Positions 9,728 through 18,677 of a DNA stretch of 64,000 bases are shown one piece after another; the first letter of the stretch is position 1; every line of letters begins with the position of its first letter. The notes beneath the pieces were generated by a model. That model was not told the DNA's origin and did no database searches. It saw nothing but the letters and a program-made list of their open reading frames with translations. The stretch spans positions 124,001 through 188,000 of the forward strand of contig CALFVT010000009.1 of the NCBI GenBank assembly GCA_937928165.1. Reading direction: 5' to 3'. Made by a program: the position numbers and the translations under genes. The DNA comes from an uncultured Caulobacterales bacterium (lineage in GTDB: Bacteria > Pseudomonadota > Alphaproteobacteria > Caulobacterales > Maricaulaceae).

Positions 9728-11362
9728 ATGCCCGCGCCTAATCCCAATCTACCCGTTTTTGATCCGGCCCGCCTAACCTCCGTCAAGCGCGCGCTTTTAT
9801 CCGTATCAGATAAATCCCGCCTCATTGACCAAGCTAAAGCCCTTGCAGCGCGGGGCGTGGAGTTAATTTCAACGGGCGGCACAAAACGCGCCATTGCCGA
9901 GGCCGGGCTTGAGGTTAAAGACGTTGCCGATTTAACGGGCTTTCCTGAAATGATGGACGGGCGAGTGAAAACGTTGCACCCTATGGTGCACGGCGGTTTG
10001 CTGGGTGATCGTGATCTTGAAAGCCATATAAGCGCTATGGGAGAACATAATATCTTGCCGATCGATTTACTTGTGGTGAATCTCTATCCGTTTGAACAGG
10101 CTGTTGCGAGCGGCGGCGCTTATGAAATGTGCGTAGAAAATATTGATATTGGCGGCCCCGCCATGATCCGCGCGGCGGCAAAAAACCACGCCCATGTCGC
10201 GGTCTGTACGGACGCCGATGATGTGGACGCTGTACTGGCGGATATGGACGCGAATAGCGGGCAGGTGAGCGGGACATTGCGGCAGAAACTCGCCGCGAAA
10301 ACCTATGCCCGAAGCGCCGCTTATGATGCGGCGATTGCGAATTATTTTGCGGATTATCTGGGTGACCCTGCGCCCACTTACCGCGCTCAGGCGGGGACGT
10401 TAAAACAGTCTTTGCGCTACGGCGAAAACCCACATCAGGCGGCAAGCTTTTACGCTGATGGGTCTGCCCGCCTTGGCGTTGCTACCGCGCAGCAGCTGCA
10501 AGGCAAAGCTTTATCTTATAATAATATAAACGACACAGACGCAGCCTATGAACTTGTGGCGGAATTTGGTGATAATGCAGAGGGCCATAAACCGGCGGTG
10601 GCGATTATTAAACATGCCAATCCTTGCGGCGTAGCCACGGCGGATGATTTTATTACCGCTTATAAAAACGCGCTGGCTTGCGATCCGGTCTCGGCTTTTG
10701 GCGGGATTGTCGCGCTGAATGGTAACCTCGATCCAGCTACGGCAAAGGAGATCGTCAAAGTATTCACCGAAGTCGTTATTGCCCCGAGTGCCGATGATGA
10801 TGCGGTGAAAGTCTTCGCCAAGAAGAAAAACTTGCGCCTCTTAATCGCGGGCGGCCTTCCCGATGTCAACGCGCCAAGCCTGACCCAGCGTAATGTGGCA
10901 GGCGGCATTTTAGTTCAAGACAGAGATAATGGCTATGTCGCAGATGCTGACCTTAAAGTCGTGACAAAACGCGCGCCGAGTGATGCCGAGATGGCGGATT
11001 TGCGCATGGCGTGGAAAGTGGCGAAACATGTCAAATCCAATGCGATTATCTATGTCAAAGACGGCGCGACCGCCGGGATTGGCGCGGGCCAAATGAGCCG
11101 TATTGACAGCGCCCGCATTGCCGCCCGTAAAGCGGAAGACGCGCAAAAATCTGCAGGATGGGACGCCCCGCGTACCCAAGGCTGTGCCTGTGCTTCTGAT
11201 GCGTTTTTCCCCTTTGCCGATGGCATGCTCGCCGCCGCGAGTGCGGGGGCAACTGCCATCATACAGCCCGGCGGTTCTATCCGTGATGATGAAGTCATTA
11301 AAGCCGCCGACGACGCTGGCCTCGCCATGGTCTTCACCGGCATGCGTCACTTCCGGCATTAA
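9728..11362 (+). CDS. purH: bifunctional AICAR formyltransferase / IMP cyclohydrolase
   Basis: Catalyses the last two steps of de novo IMP synthesis. 544 residues, typical. The N-terminal MGS-like IMP cyclohydrolase domain carries [11 protein letters not shown] (residues 18-28), STGGTKRAI and [13 protein letters not shown]. The C-terminal AICAR transformylase domain carries [12 protein letters not shown] and [15 protein letters not shown] lies 5-6 nt before the ATG. 76 bp separate it from the CapD-type gene, so it may share the rpe transcript or have its own promoter. The stop lies 3 bp from the convergent LysR gene, with no visible terminator between. Confidence 0.97.
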   Translation: MPAPNPNLPVFDPARLTSVKRALLSVSDKSRLIDQAKALAARGVELISTGGTKRAIAEAGLEVKDVADLTGFPEMMDGRVKTLHPMVHGGLLGDRDLESHISAMGEHNILPIDLLVVNLYPFEQAVASGGAYEMCVENIDIGGPAMIRAAAKNHAHVAVCTDADDVDAVLADMDANSGQVSGTLRQKLAAKTYARSAAYDAAIANYFADYLGDPAPTYRAQAGTLKQSLRYGENPHQAASFYADGSARLGVATAQQLQGKALSYNNINDTDAAYELVAEFGDNAEGHKPAVAIIKHANPCGVATADDFITAYKNALACDPVSAFGGIVALNGNLDPATAKEIVKVFTEVVIAPSADDDAVKVFAKKKNLRLLIAGGLPDVNAPSLTQRNVAGGILVQDRDNGYVADADLKVVTKRAPSDAEMADLRMAWKVAKHVKSNAIIYVKDGATAGIGAGQMSRIDSARIAARKAEDAQKSAGWDAPRTQGCACASDAFFPFADGMLAAASAGATAIIQPGGSIRDDEVIKAADDAGLAMVFTGMRHFRH

Positions 11363-11365
11363 GGC

Positions 11366-12268
11366 TTATCGTTCCCAATAGGGCGTGCCTTTGTATCGTG
11401 CGATGAGGAAGTCGACGAAGGCGCGGACTCGTACGGAGAGGTGGCGGGTGGGGGGATAGACCGCATAAGCCGAGATTTGTGGCCATTTATAACCAGGCAG
11501 AATTTCGGTTAAAGAGCCGTCCTTTAAGTTTTTGTAGATGATAAAGCGGGGCTGAAGTATAATGCCTTGGCCCGCGATGGCGGCGTCTCTTAGAAATTCG
11601 CCATTTGTTGCCTGTAGGCGCGGCGGAATTTCGATTTTGCCGTTTATGCCATCCGGAGACTTATAGGGCCAAACTGGGCTTGCGCGGTATCCAAAACGCA
11701 GTTCTTTATGGGCTTTTAAATCATCAGGTGTTTGCGGCGTGCCGTGGGCCTCCAAATAAGCTGGACTGGCTGCGGCGACGATGGAAATATTGGCGATTTT
11801 GCGGGCAATAAGGCTCGAATCTGACAGCTCGCCGACGCGGATGGCAAGATCCATGCCTTCGGTAATTAGATCAATTTTTCGGTCGCTGAAATCTATATCA
11901 AAATCCACTTTGGGGTGTTGCTGCATAAAATCAATAATTGCGGGGCCTAAATGGGTGATGCCAAAGGTTGAGGGGGCTGCGATGCGGATTTTCCCGGCTA
12001 GCGCCGCTTGGGCATTGCTCGCTGCTGCTTCCGTTTCCGCCCAATCCGCCAATAACGCCGTAAAGCGGTCATAGAGCGTTTTCCCTGTATCGGTGAGAGT
12101 AAGCGTGCGGGTCGTTCGAATCATAAGCTGAACCCCTAGCCGGGTTTCTAGCTCTTTGAGCCGGCGGCTGACGGCAGATTTAGCGAGCCCCAAATGTTGC
12201 GCTGATTTTGTGATAGACCCCGCTTCGACGACGCGAACAAAGGTCTCTATTTCTTCATATTTACTCAT
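11366..12268 (-). CDS. LysR-family transcriptional regulator
   Basis: 300-residue LysR-type regulator: an N-terminal winged helix-turn-helix (residues about 1-60, SITKSAQHLGLAKSAVSRRLKELE) and a LysR substrate-binding domain (about 90-290). It reads divergently from the flavin-dependent reductase at 12366 with a 97-bp gap. A perfect 7-bp inverted repeat abuts its start codon, so it probably controls both its own gene and the reductase. The effector is unknown; LysR partners of azoreductase/quinone reductase genes commonly sense aromatic or electrophilic compounds, but that is only analogy. Confidence 0.93.
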   Translation of the reverse strand: MSKYEEIETFVRVVEAGSITKSAQHLGLAKSAVSRRLKELETRLGVQLMIRTTRTLTLTDTGKTLYDRFTALLADWAETEAAASNAQAALAGKIRIAAPSTFGITHLGPAIIDFMQQHPKVDFDIDFSDRKIDLITEGMDLAIRVGELSDSSLIARKIANISIVAAASPAYLEAHGTPQTPDDLKAHKELRFGYRASPVWPYKSPDGINGKIEIPPRLQATNGEFLRDAAIAGQGIILQPRFIIYKNLKDGSLTEILPGYKWPQISAYAVYPPTRHLSVRVRAFVDFLIARYKGTPYWER

Positions 12269-12289
12269 TTGTTCTATTTAGCAGAACAA
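12269..12289. promoter_or_regulatory. candidate LysR operator palindrome
   Basis: TTGTTCT (12269-12275) and AGAACAA (12283-12289) form a perfect inverted repeat with a 7-nt AT-rich centre. The inner part fits the LysR-box pattern T-N11-A. It starts at the base immediately upstream of the LysR start codon, in the divergent intergenic region, which suits autorepression plus control of the reductase gene. Binding is inferred, not shown. Confidence 0.6.
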
Positions 12290-12365
12290 TATTTTGAAAA
12301 ATAGCCCTCTAATTCTTTTAAGTGAAACTATCTATATGAGGCTTAACACATCTTAGGAGATAGAT

Positions 12366-12968
12366 ATGACACAAATAAATAATATACTTCGTCTTGATTC
12401 AAGCGCGCGTAAAACGGAGTCCGTGACCCGTAGCCTTGCGGATGAAATGATTGACCGTTTGGCGGAATTGGGCCCGATTAAGCTTGAAAGCCGAGATCTG
12501 GTGAGCGGCCTTCCATTTGTTGATGAAGCGTGGGTTGCGGCTAATTTTACCCCGGCGGAGGTTCGTTCGCAGGCGCAGCAAGCCAAGCTGGGTTTGTCGG
12601 ATGAGCTTTTAGCGGAGCTGAATAGAGCCGATACGCTGGTTATATCTGCGCCGATTTATAATTTTAGCATTCCAGCCACTTTGAAAACATGGATTGATAT
12701 GATTTGCCGCGTCGGGCGTACATTTCGTTATACAGAAACAGGCCCGGTTGGATTGCTTGAAGGAAAACGCGCCATTATTCTTGTGGCGTCAGGCGGCATT
12801 ATTGTCGGGAGTTCCTATGATTTGGCGACGCCTTATCTGAAACAAGTTCTAGGTTTTATTGGCATCACAGATGTGACGATTATTGCGGCGGATGCGACCA
12901 CGGATAAAGCCGTTGAGAAACGAGCCGAGGCGTCTGTTCAAATTCAAAATTTTAAAGGCTGGATATGA
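12366..12968 (+). CDS. azoR: FMN-dependent NADH:quinone oxidoreductase / azoreductase (AcpD family)
   Basis: 200-residue flavodoxin-fold protein like AzoR/AcpD, which reduces quinones and azo compounds by two electrons using FMN and NADH. Visible: N-terminal FMN phosphate-binding loop RLDSSARKTESVTR, APIYNFSIPATLKTWID (about 95-111, the family signature), TFRYTETGPVGLLEGK, and a Gly-rich SGGIIVGSS. AGGAG lies 6-7 nt before the ATG. It is divergent from a LysR regulator and overlaps by 4 bp (ATGA) a small membrane protein gene. Physiological substrate unknown; the quinone/electrophile detoxification role is from the family. Confidence 0.9.
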   Translation: MTQINNILRLDSSARKTESVTRSLADEMIDRLAELGPIKLESRDLVSGLPFVDEAWVAANFTPAEVRSQAQQAKLGLSDELLAELNRADTLVISAPIYNFSIPATLKTWIDMICRVGRTFRYTETGPVGLLEGKRAIILVASGGIIVGSSYDLATPYLKQVLGFIGITDVTIIAADATTDKAVEKRAEASVQIQNFKGWI

Positions 12969-13117
12969 TGACAGAGTTTATCGATGAATATCTCATAGCC
13001 CGCAGATTAGACGGAACGGAGCTGAAAGATATTGGCCATCGTTATTTTCTTTATCTTGCGATCATTTTGATGACTCTCTTGATGTTTACTTTAACTATTT
13101 TGACGATTGTGACGTAA
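12965..13117 (+). CDS. small single-pass membrane protein, unknown
   Basis: I translated a 50-residue frame beginning MMTEFIDEYLIARRL. About 26 polar residues are followed by one hydrophobic segment (residues about 29-49, YFLYLAIILMTLLMFTLTIL) reaching almost to the C-terminus. Its ATG overlaps the stop of the azoreductase gene (ATGA), which implies translational coupling and supports it being real. The polar N-terminus contains acidic and basic residues typical of a short cytoplasmic tail. I recognise no family. It could anchor or regulate the reductase or be an independent stress peptide; neither is shown. Confidence 0.6.
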   Translation: MMTEFIDEYLIARRLDGTELKDIGHRYFLYLAIILMTLLMFTLTILTIVT

Positions 13118-13302
13118 ATTGCGCTTAACATTTGGCGATCTATTGGCCTGCTTTGTTGGTGTTATAGACTTAGACGTAGAAATTAGGTGAAATGATTAAG
13201 ACCCTACTTTATTGTGATGATTTTGCGCTTGCGTCCCATGGCCGTCAAGATTAGAGGGGCAGCGCGCCTATATAGGACGCGACAGACATAAAGGATAACC
13301 GC

Positions 13303-14670
13303 ATGGCTGCGCCCGCTGGTAAGGGAGTTTCTCCCCGTATAGAGACAAAATCCCAAATGATTAACTGCCTCTCGCGCGGCTCGAAACCGAAATCGCAATG
13401 GCGTATTGGGACAGAACATGAGAAAATCGGGTTTTGCTTACAGCGCAAAACCCCGCTACCCTATGAAGGCCCTTGCGGGATTAAGACTATGCTTAAGGGC
13501 TTGGAGCGCTTTGACTGGGAACCGGTTTTTGAAGGCGAGAACGTCATTGCCCTTAAACGCGGCGGAGCATCCGTTTCTCTTGAACCCGGCGGGCAATTAG
13601 AATTATCCGGCGCGCCGCTAGAACATGTTCATCAAACTTGCGGCGAAGTTCACCGCCATTTGCGTGAAGTTAAAGAAGTTGCCGATGAAATGGGCGCGGG
13701 GTTTCTCTCTCTTGGTTTTCGCCCGGATACCAAATTAGAAGATGTGCCGGTTATGCCTAAGGGGCGTTATAATATCATGCGGGCCTATATGCCCAAAGTC
13801 GGTACTCACGGCCTTGAAATGATGTTTCGCACCTGTACGGTTCAAACGAATCTCGACTTTTCATCGGAAGCGGATATGGTGAAAAAGTTACGGGTTAGCC
13901 TGGCTTTGCAGCCGATTGCTACGGCGCTTTTTGCTAATTCACCGTTTACGGATGGCGTGCCCAATGGGTATAAATCTTACCGCTCGCGTATTTGGCTTGA
14001 CACGGACGCGGATAGAACGGGCATGTTGCCATTTGCCTTTGAAGAGGGATTTGGCTTTGAGCAATATGTTGATTATGCCCTTGATGTGCCGATGTATTTT
14101 GTCTGCCGCGGTGATGATTATTTGGATGCCTCTGGTAAATCCTTTCGAGATTTCTTAGATGGTAAACTTGATATTCTACCTGGTGAGCGGCCGACAGAGC
14201 AAGATTTTGAAGATCATATATCGACAATTTTCCCCGAAGTCCGCTTGAAATCCTTTTTGGAAATGCGCGGCGCAGATACGGGGCCGTGGACAGAGCTTTG
14301 CTCGCTTCCCGCCTTTTGGGTTGGTTTGCTCTATGATCAAAGCGCGCTGGATGCAGCGTGGGATTTTGTTAAAGACTGGAGCGAAGAGGAGCGTTTGGCG
14401 CTTCGGGTTGGTTCGGCAAAACATGGGCTGCAAACCCCGTTTCGCGGCAAAACCCTACAAAACCTTGCAAGAGAAGTTCTTGCGATTGCCAGAGATGGGT
14501 TGCGCGCGCGTGGGCGGCTGAATGCGCATGGGGAAAGCGAGACAATTTACTTACAAGAGCTCGATCAATTTGTCCGAAGTGGTAAAAATAACGCAGACCG
14601 CTTGGTTGATCTTTATCATGGGGCGTGGGGCGGCGATATTTTGCGCGCTTATGAAGATTGCCGTTATTAG
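13303..14670 (+). CDS. gshA: glutamate--cysteine ligase (plant/alphaproteobacterial type)
   Basis: ATP-dependent ligase making gamma-glutamylcysteine, first step of glutathione synthesis. 455 residues matches the proteobacterial/plant-type (class 2-like) GshA rather than the E. coli class. Motifs: WRIGTEHEKIGF (about 35-46, active-site Glu), ALKRGGASVSLEPGGQLELSG (substrate/Mg site), MMFRTCTVQTNLDFSSE and SRIWLDTDADRTG. The start ATG 13303 is preceded by AAGGAT. It stands alone, with a 185-bp upstream gap and a convergent receptor gene downstream. Supplies the glutathione that the nearby Prx5-type peroxiredoxin probably uses. Confidence 0.94.
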   Translation: MAAPAGKGVSPRIETKSQMINCLSRGSKPKSQWRIGTEHEKIGFCLQRKTPLPYEGPCGIKTMLKGLERFDWEPVFEGENVIALKRGGASVSLEPGGQLELSGAPLEHVHQTCGEVHRHLREVKEVADEMGAGFLSLGFRPDTKLEDVPVMPKGRYNIMRAYMPKVGTHGLEMMFRTCTVQTNLDFSSEADMVKKLRVSLALQPIATALFANSPFTDGVPNGYKSYRSRIWLDTDADRTGMLPFAFEEGFGFEQYVDYALDVPMYFVCRGDDYLDASGKSFRDFLDGKLDILPGERPTEQDFEDHISTIFPEVRLKSFLEMRGADTGPWTELCSLPAFWVGLLYDQSALDAAWDFVKDWSEEERLALRVGSAKHGLQTPFRGKTLQNLAREVLAIARDGLRARGRLNAHGESETIYLQELDQFVRSGKNNADRLVDLYHGAWGGDILRAYEDCRY

Positions 14671-14694
14671 CTTTATATCCTTTGTTCTGTGATA

Positions 14695-16794
14695 TTAGAA
14701 ATTACCGCTAAGGGTCAGTCGCAGGGCCCGCCCGTTTTCAAGCTCACGGCGCTCATTAAAATCAAGTGGATTTAAATCTCGGCGGCCTGTAAAAAAGTCT
14801 CTGTCTGTGACACGCCGATTATTTAAAATATTATTCAAATCAAGGCGGGCTTTGACGCCAAAAATGTTTTGATGCTCGATAAATATATCCCAGCTAGGCC
14901 GATCAGGATTGTTTTGCTCTGTTGTGTTAACGCGAAAGTTTCGGGCCCGAAGGCTATAGTCAATATCAGAGCCAATCGCCCAATTTGAGTTTTGAAAATC
15001 ATAGCGAATATCAGAGCCAAGGCGAAAACGGCGCTGGTCATTCACCCGGCGGTTATTACCCGTTAGCGGGTCTTCAATCGTAGAGCCGCTGATAAAGGCG
15101 TTGAAATTCCATTCAAGGCCGGGAAAATTAAAATCAACCCCTTTTAAGGTCCCGTTTATAACTGCACCGTAGCGGTAAGCGGGATCATCAAGATTACCGA
15201 TGCCGTCACCGTCCAGACCAATCGGAATAGAGTCGATCACGTCATCCACGCGGGAGCCAAGCAAGGTCAGCCGAAGATTACTTTCTTTCCAAAGGGTCTT
15301 GTCAAACTCAAGCCGCGCACTGGTTGTTTGTTCGGGCGTAAGGTTAATATTTCCTGTGCGGTTAACCTCGGAATCAAGGCTTACACTGGCGAGGAATGCA
15401 AAAAAGTTAAGCTGGCCGACGGTGCGCTCAAGGTTGAAACGAATGTCAAGGCTCTCATCATAGGCGTAGGTGGCGCTAAACCGGCCGCGTGGGCGGAAAA
15501 ATTCTCGGGACTGACGAAGACCGGAAATTGTTTCAGATGAAATCTCTGAATACTCACCAGTGGCGTCGAGTTGGAAATCCCATTTTGGCCCGAGTTTCCA
15601 ATTTCGTGTGACTGTTGCAATGCTGCGGATTTCTTCAACGAGGGTATCGCCAATACTGTCGGGCTGAAGAATAAGCGCCCCATTATCGTCTTCCCGTGCG
15701 AGAAGCTGCGATTCGTCAGTTAGATTATTAAAGGCGGTTTCAAAAGCCAGCGTCCAGTCGTTTTTACTCTCACCGCCGAAGCTATATTCAGCCCGGCCGA
15801 TATATTCCCGCGTTGAAACTTCACGCTCAAAACGGCTCCCTGAAAGGTTACCTAAAAGGTCAAATTGGTCGATTTGCGATCCAGATTCGGATTCAAGAAA
15901 ACTCGCAAGGCCGATTAATTTAATCCGCCCTACACCTAATGGCTGCTCATAATCAAACCCGGCTTCACCGCCAAAAGCATCTTGTCCGGCATTAAATAAG
16001 AGCAATCCCGATTCTCCGCGCGGCGTTAACGCGAGGCGATCAGTGCGGGTGCGGTCATTAAAATTTTGCGTCCCAAAAGAGGCGTTGAGCGTTAAAACCC
16101 GCTCACTATCCGGCGTCCATGTGCTTGTGCCTGTTAGGGTCGGATTGGTGAAAAATATTTGTACATCATCAAAACGGTCTTCGAAAACAACGCCGTTGAT
16201 GTCGCTGCGTAGCTCTTGCCCCGTTCCGCCGTTTCGCCCGCCATTATCAGAAAGACTGACAGAATAGGTTAAATTCTGTGCTTCGCCGGCCAAGGAAAGA
16301 CGAAAATCATGCAGCCGAGGTTGACGGCGCTCGCGAAATTGCGGACGCCATTCCCATGTCCCCGTTAGCCCGCCAGATTTTGTAATTACATTGGCCACAT
16401 CCCCCGTGAGGCCCGGAATGCCCAATGTGGTGCCGTCGATGATTTCAATTCGGACGACTTTATCGACGGTAAGCCGCTCAAGCTGCTCCCCGACATTAGA
16501 GCTCTTACTGGAGAGCTGCCGCCCGTTTAGCAGGACATTATCTGTTCTTTGTCCAAGGCCGCGTCCATCGCTATCGGAAATACGAAGCTGAAACCCTGGA
16601 ACGCGCTGGATCATATCAAGCGCAGATTGCGGTGCAAATTCTGTGAAGTAATTTGCGCTAAAACTCTGCCGGATGCTGTTATCGTCCTGCGATGTTTGTG
16701 CGTAACTTAAGCCCGCAGCACTGATGCACGCAGATATAGCGACAGCGGAGATGGTCTGGCGAAGCTTTTCCTGTAAAATATGAAACACGCGCAA
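14695..16794 (-). CDS. TonB-dependent outer membrane receptor
   Basis: 699-residue outer membrane receptor. Signal peptide at residues about 1-33 (cleavage after SYAQ-like Ala), then a plug domain (about 50-140; ALDMIQRVPGFQLR, NVLLNGRQLS, VVRIEIIDG) and a long beta-barrel with many alternating aromatic strands ending LRLTLSGNF, the C-terminal Phe expected for BAM insertion. Ligand unknown. It is divergent from a POT peptide transporter with only 178 bp between starts. The pairing suggests joint regulation and possibly uptake of peptides, but receptor specificity cannot be read from the sequence. Confidence 0.88.
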   Translation of the reverse strand: MRVFHILQEKLRQTISAVAISACISAAGLSYAQTSQDDNSIRQSFSANYFTEFAPQSALDMIQRVPGFQLRISDSDGRGLGQRTDNVLLNGRQLSSKSSNVGEQLERLTVDKVVRIEIIDGTTLGIPGLTGDVANVITKSGGLTGTWEWRPQFRERRQPRLHDFRLSLAGEAQNLTYSVSLSDNGGRNGGTGQELRSDINGVVFEDRFDDVQIFFTNPTLTGTSTWTPDSERVLTLNASFGTQNFNDRTRTDRLALTPRGESGLLLFNAGQDAFGGEAGFDYEQPLGVGRIKLIGLASFLESESGSQIDQFDLLGNLSGSRFEREVSTREYIGRAEYSFGGESKNDWTLAFETAFNNLTDESQLLAREDDNGALILQPDSIGDTLVEEIRSIATVTRNWKLGPKWDFQLDATGEYSEISSETISGLRQSREFFRPRGRFSATYAYDESLDIRFNLERTVGQLNFFAFLASVSLDSEVNRTGNINLTPEQTTSARLEFDKTLWKESNLRLTLLGSRVDDVIDSIPIGLDGDGIGNLDDPAYRYGAVINGTLKGVDFNFPGLEWNFNAFISGSTIEDPLTGNNRRVNDQRRFRLGSDIRYDFQNSNWAIGSDIDYSLRARNFRVNTTEQNNPDRPSWDIFIEHQNIFGVKARLDLNNILNNRRVTDRDFFTGRRDLNPLDFNERRELENGRALRLTLSGNF

Positions 16795-16919
16795 TATCCT
16801 GTTGCGGATTATAAATGAAACCCAATCAAACTTGCGTCCCGCCTAGTCTTATAAGATGATTATTCCAAGTAAAAAAGACGTTAAACGAAAAACATTTTAG
16901 CCTAATCATGAAAAATAAC

Positions 16920-16950
16920 TTGTTTACCCTGGCTAGACAGGGTTAAACAA
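16920..16950. promoter_or_regulatory. inverted repeat before POT transporter, candidate operator
   Basis: TTGTTTACCCTG (16920-16931) is mirrored by CAGGGTTAAACAA (16938-16950), with a 6-nt centre and one extra base in the right arm. It ends 22 bp before the transporter ATG, within the intergenic region shared with the divergent TonB receptor. It could be a repressor site or a 5'-leader hairpin. No T-run follows, so it is not a normal terminator. Confidence 0.5.
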
Positions 16951-16972
16951 AAAGAAAAAATCTGGGAATCCT

Positions 16973-18565
16973 ATGTTTTATCTTGTTCTAGCTACTATCG
17001 CTATTATTGGCGTGTCAATGGCGCTCTATCAAATGAGAAACCACCCTAAAGGGTTATATATCTTGTTCTTTGCGGAGATGTGGGAGCGCTTTTCTTACTA
17101 CGGTATGAGAGCTCTTCTTGTTTTATATTTAACAAAACATTTCTTATTTACAGATGGACAAGCCTACGGAATTTATGGGGCTTATACGACGCTTGTTTAT
17201 GTAACTCCTGTTATCGGCGGTATGTTAGCAGATAGATTTCTTGGGCAGCGTAAAGCGGTTTTATTCGGATGTATCCTGTTGGTGTTGGGCCATTTGGGAA
17301 TGGCTATTGAAGGTGAGCCTGTTCGAGATGCCGCCTTGCGTGATGCGACGGTTTTAAATATTTTCTACTTCTCACTTGCTTTAATTATTGCAGGTGTTGG
17401 TTTCTTAAAAGCCAATATTTCAACGATTGTTGGAGAGCTTTATGAGAAAACAGACCCACGCAGAGATGGTGCTTTTACGCTGTTTTATGTCGGTATTAAT
17501 CTTGGTGCCTTCGCAGGTGCACTTATTGCGGGTTATCTTGGTGAAACGTTTGGATGGAAATATGGGTTCGGCGCGGCTGGCATAGGCATGCTTGCGGGTC
17601 TTATCGTCTTTGTATGGGGCAAGCCTTTGCTTATGGGCGCCGGAGAAAGTCCGAATCCGATTGCACTTGCTAAGAAACGCTTTGGCGGATTATCAACAGA
17701 GTGGGCTATTTATCTTTTAACATTTGTGGGTGTCGTTGCCATTTGGTTTATGATCCGTGATGAGTCGATTGTTAAATATGTACTCTATGCGGCGATGTTA
17801 ATTGTATATGTTTATATCATACTGACATCAGTTCTGACTTTGCCTCCCCATCCACGCAATAGAATATTTGTCGCCTTATTCCTTATTACAATACAGGTTC
17901 TTTTCTGGGCTTTGTTTGAGCAAGCCGGGTCTTCACTTAGCCTCTACACAGATAGAGAAGTTGACCGCACAATATTTGGTCAAGAAGTTGTGGCCTCAGT
18001 ATTTCAGTCTCTCAACGCTATGTATATTGTTTTGCTTGGGCCTTTATTCGCGATGTTATGGGTGTGGCTCGGTAAAAAAGGATGGGAGCCTAATGCGCCT
18101 TTTAAATTCGGTTTGGGCGTTATTCAGCTTGGACTTGGGTTCTTAGTCCTTGTTTGGGGTGCAAAGGTTGCGGGTACAAACTTAACACCTGTTATCTTTA
18201 TATTCTTGATCTACCTTCTTCATACAACAGGCGAGCTTTGCCTTTCACCAGTGGGTCTATCTGCGATGACACGCTTGTCTGCACCGAAAATGGTCGGATT
18301 AATTATGGGGGCTTGGTTCTTAGCGTCTGGTGCTGGTAATTTTGCAGCGGCGCAAATTGCGAAGCTTACGGCTGCGGGCGAAGGTGGTGAAGGCCAAGTT
18401 CTGTCTGTTTATTCTAATGTTGGATGGGTTGCCGTTGCCGTGGGCGTGGGCTTGATAGTCCTTTCACCGATTGTTGGACGGTTTATGCATCTAGATACGT
18501 TGGAGCAAGATACGCAGGCATTTCGTGAGAAAGAAGGTGCGGTTAAGACGGATGTCGCCGAATAG
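16973..18565 (+). CDS. POT/PTR2 family proton-coupled peptide transporter
   Basis: 530-residue inner membrane symporter importing di- and tripeptides with protons. About 14 hydrophobic segments. The POT signature EMWERFSYYGMRALL (about 32-46) contains the ExxER proton-coupling motif, and the second PTR2 signature GAFTLFYVGINLGAFAG is present (about 166-182). LHTTGELCLSPVGLSA in the C-terminal half is also typical. A divergent TonB-dependent receptor lies upstream and a strong terminator directly downstream, so it is monocistronic. An inverted repeat just upstream of the start probably mediates regulation. Confidence 0.94.
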   Translation: MFYLVLATIAIIGVSMALYQMRNHPKGLYILFFAEMWERFSYYGMRALLVLYLTKHFLFTDGQAYGIYGAYTTLVYVTPVIGGMLADRFLGQRKAVLFGCILLVLGHLGMAIEGEPVRDAALRDATVLNIFYFSLALIIAGVGFLKANISTIVGELYEKTDPRRDGAFTLFYVGINLGAFAGALIAGYLGETFGWKYGFGAAGIGMLAGLIVFVWGKPLLMGAGESPNPIALAKKRFGGLSTEWAIYLLTFVGVVAIWFMIRDESIVKYVLYAAMLIVYVYIILTSVLTLPPHPRNRIFVALFLITIQVLFWALFEQAGSSLSLYTDREVDRTIFGQEVVASVFQSLNAMYIVLLGPLFAMLWVWLGKKGWEPNAPFKFGLGVIQLGLGFLVLVWGAKVAGTNLTPVIFIFLIYLLHTTGELCLSPVGLSAMTRLSAPKMVGLIMGAWFLASGAGNFAAAQIAKLTAAGEGGEGQVLSVYSNVGWVAVAVGVGLIVLSPIVGRFMHLDTLEQDTQAFREKEGAVKTDVAE

Positions 18566-18587
18566 TCCAAGCCTGTAAAACCATAAA

Positions 18588-18624
18588 AAGCCCGCCGGAG
18601 ATAATCTCTCTGGCGGGCTTTTGT
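18588..18624 (+). terminator. rho-independent terminator after POT gene
   Basis: AAGCCCGCC (18588-18596) pairs with GGCGGGCTT (18612-18620), with additional inner pairing GAGA/TCTC, followed by TTTTG. It lies 22 bp after the transporter stop. Confidence 0.88.
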
Positions 18625-18677
18625 TTGGCTTGTTTAGTGTGCGGCGCAGGTGTGTTACAGCACTGCGTTTGGGGGTA

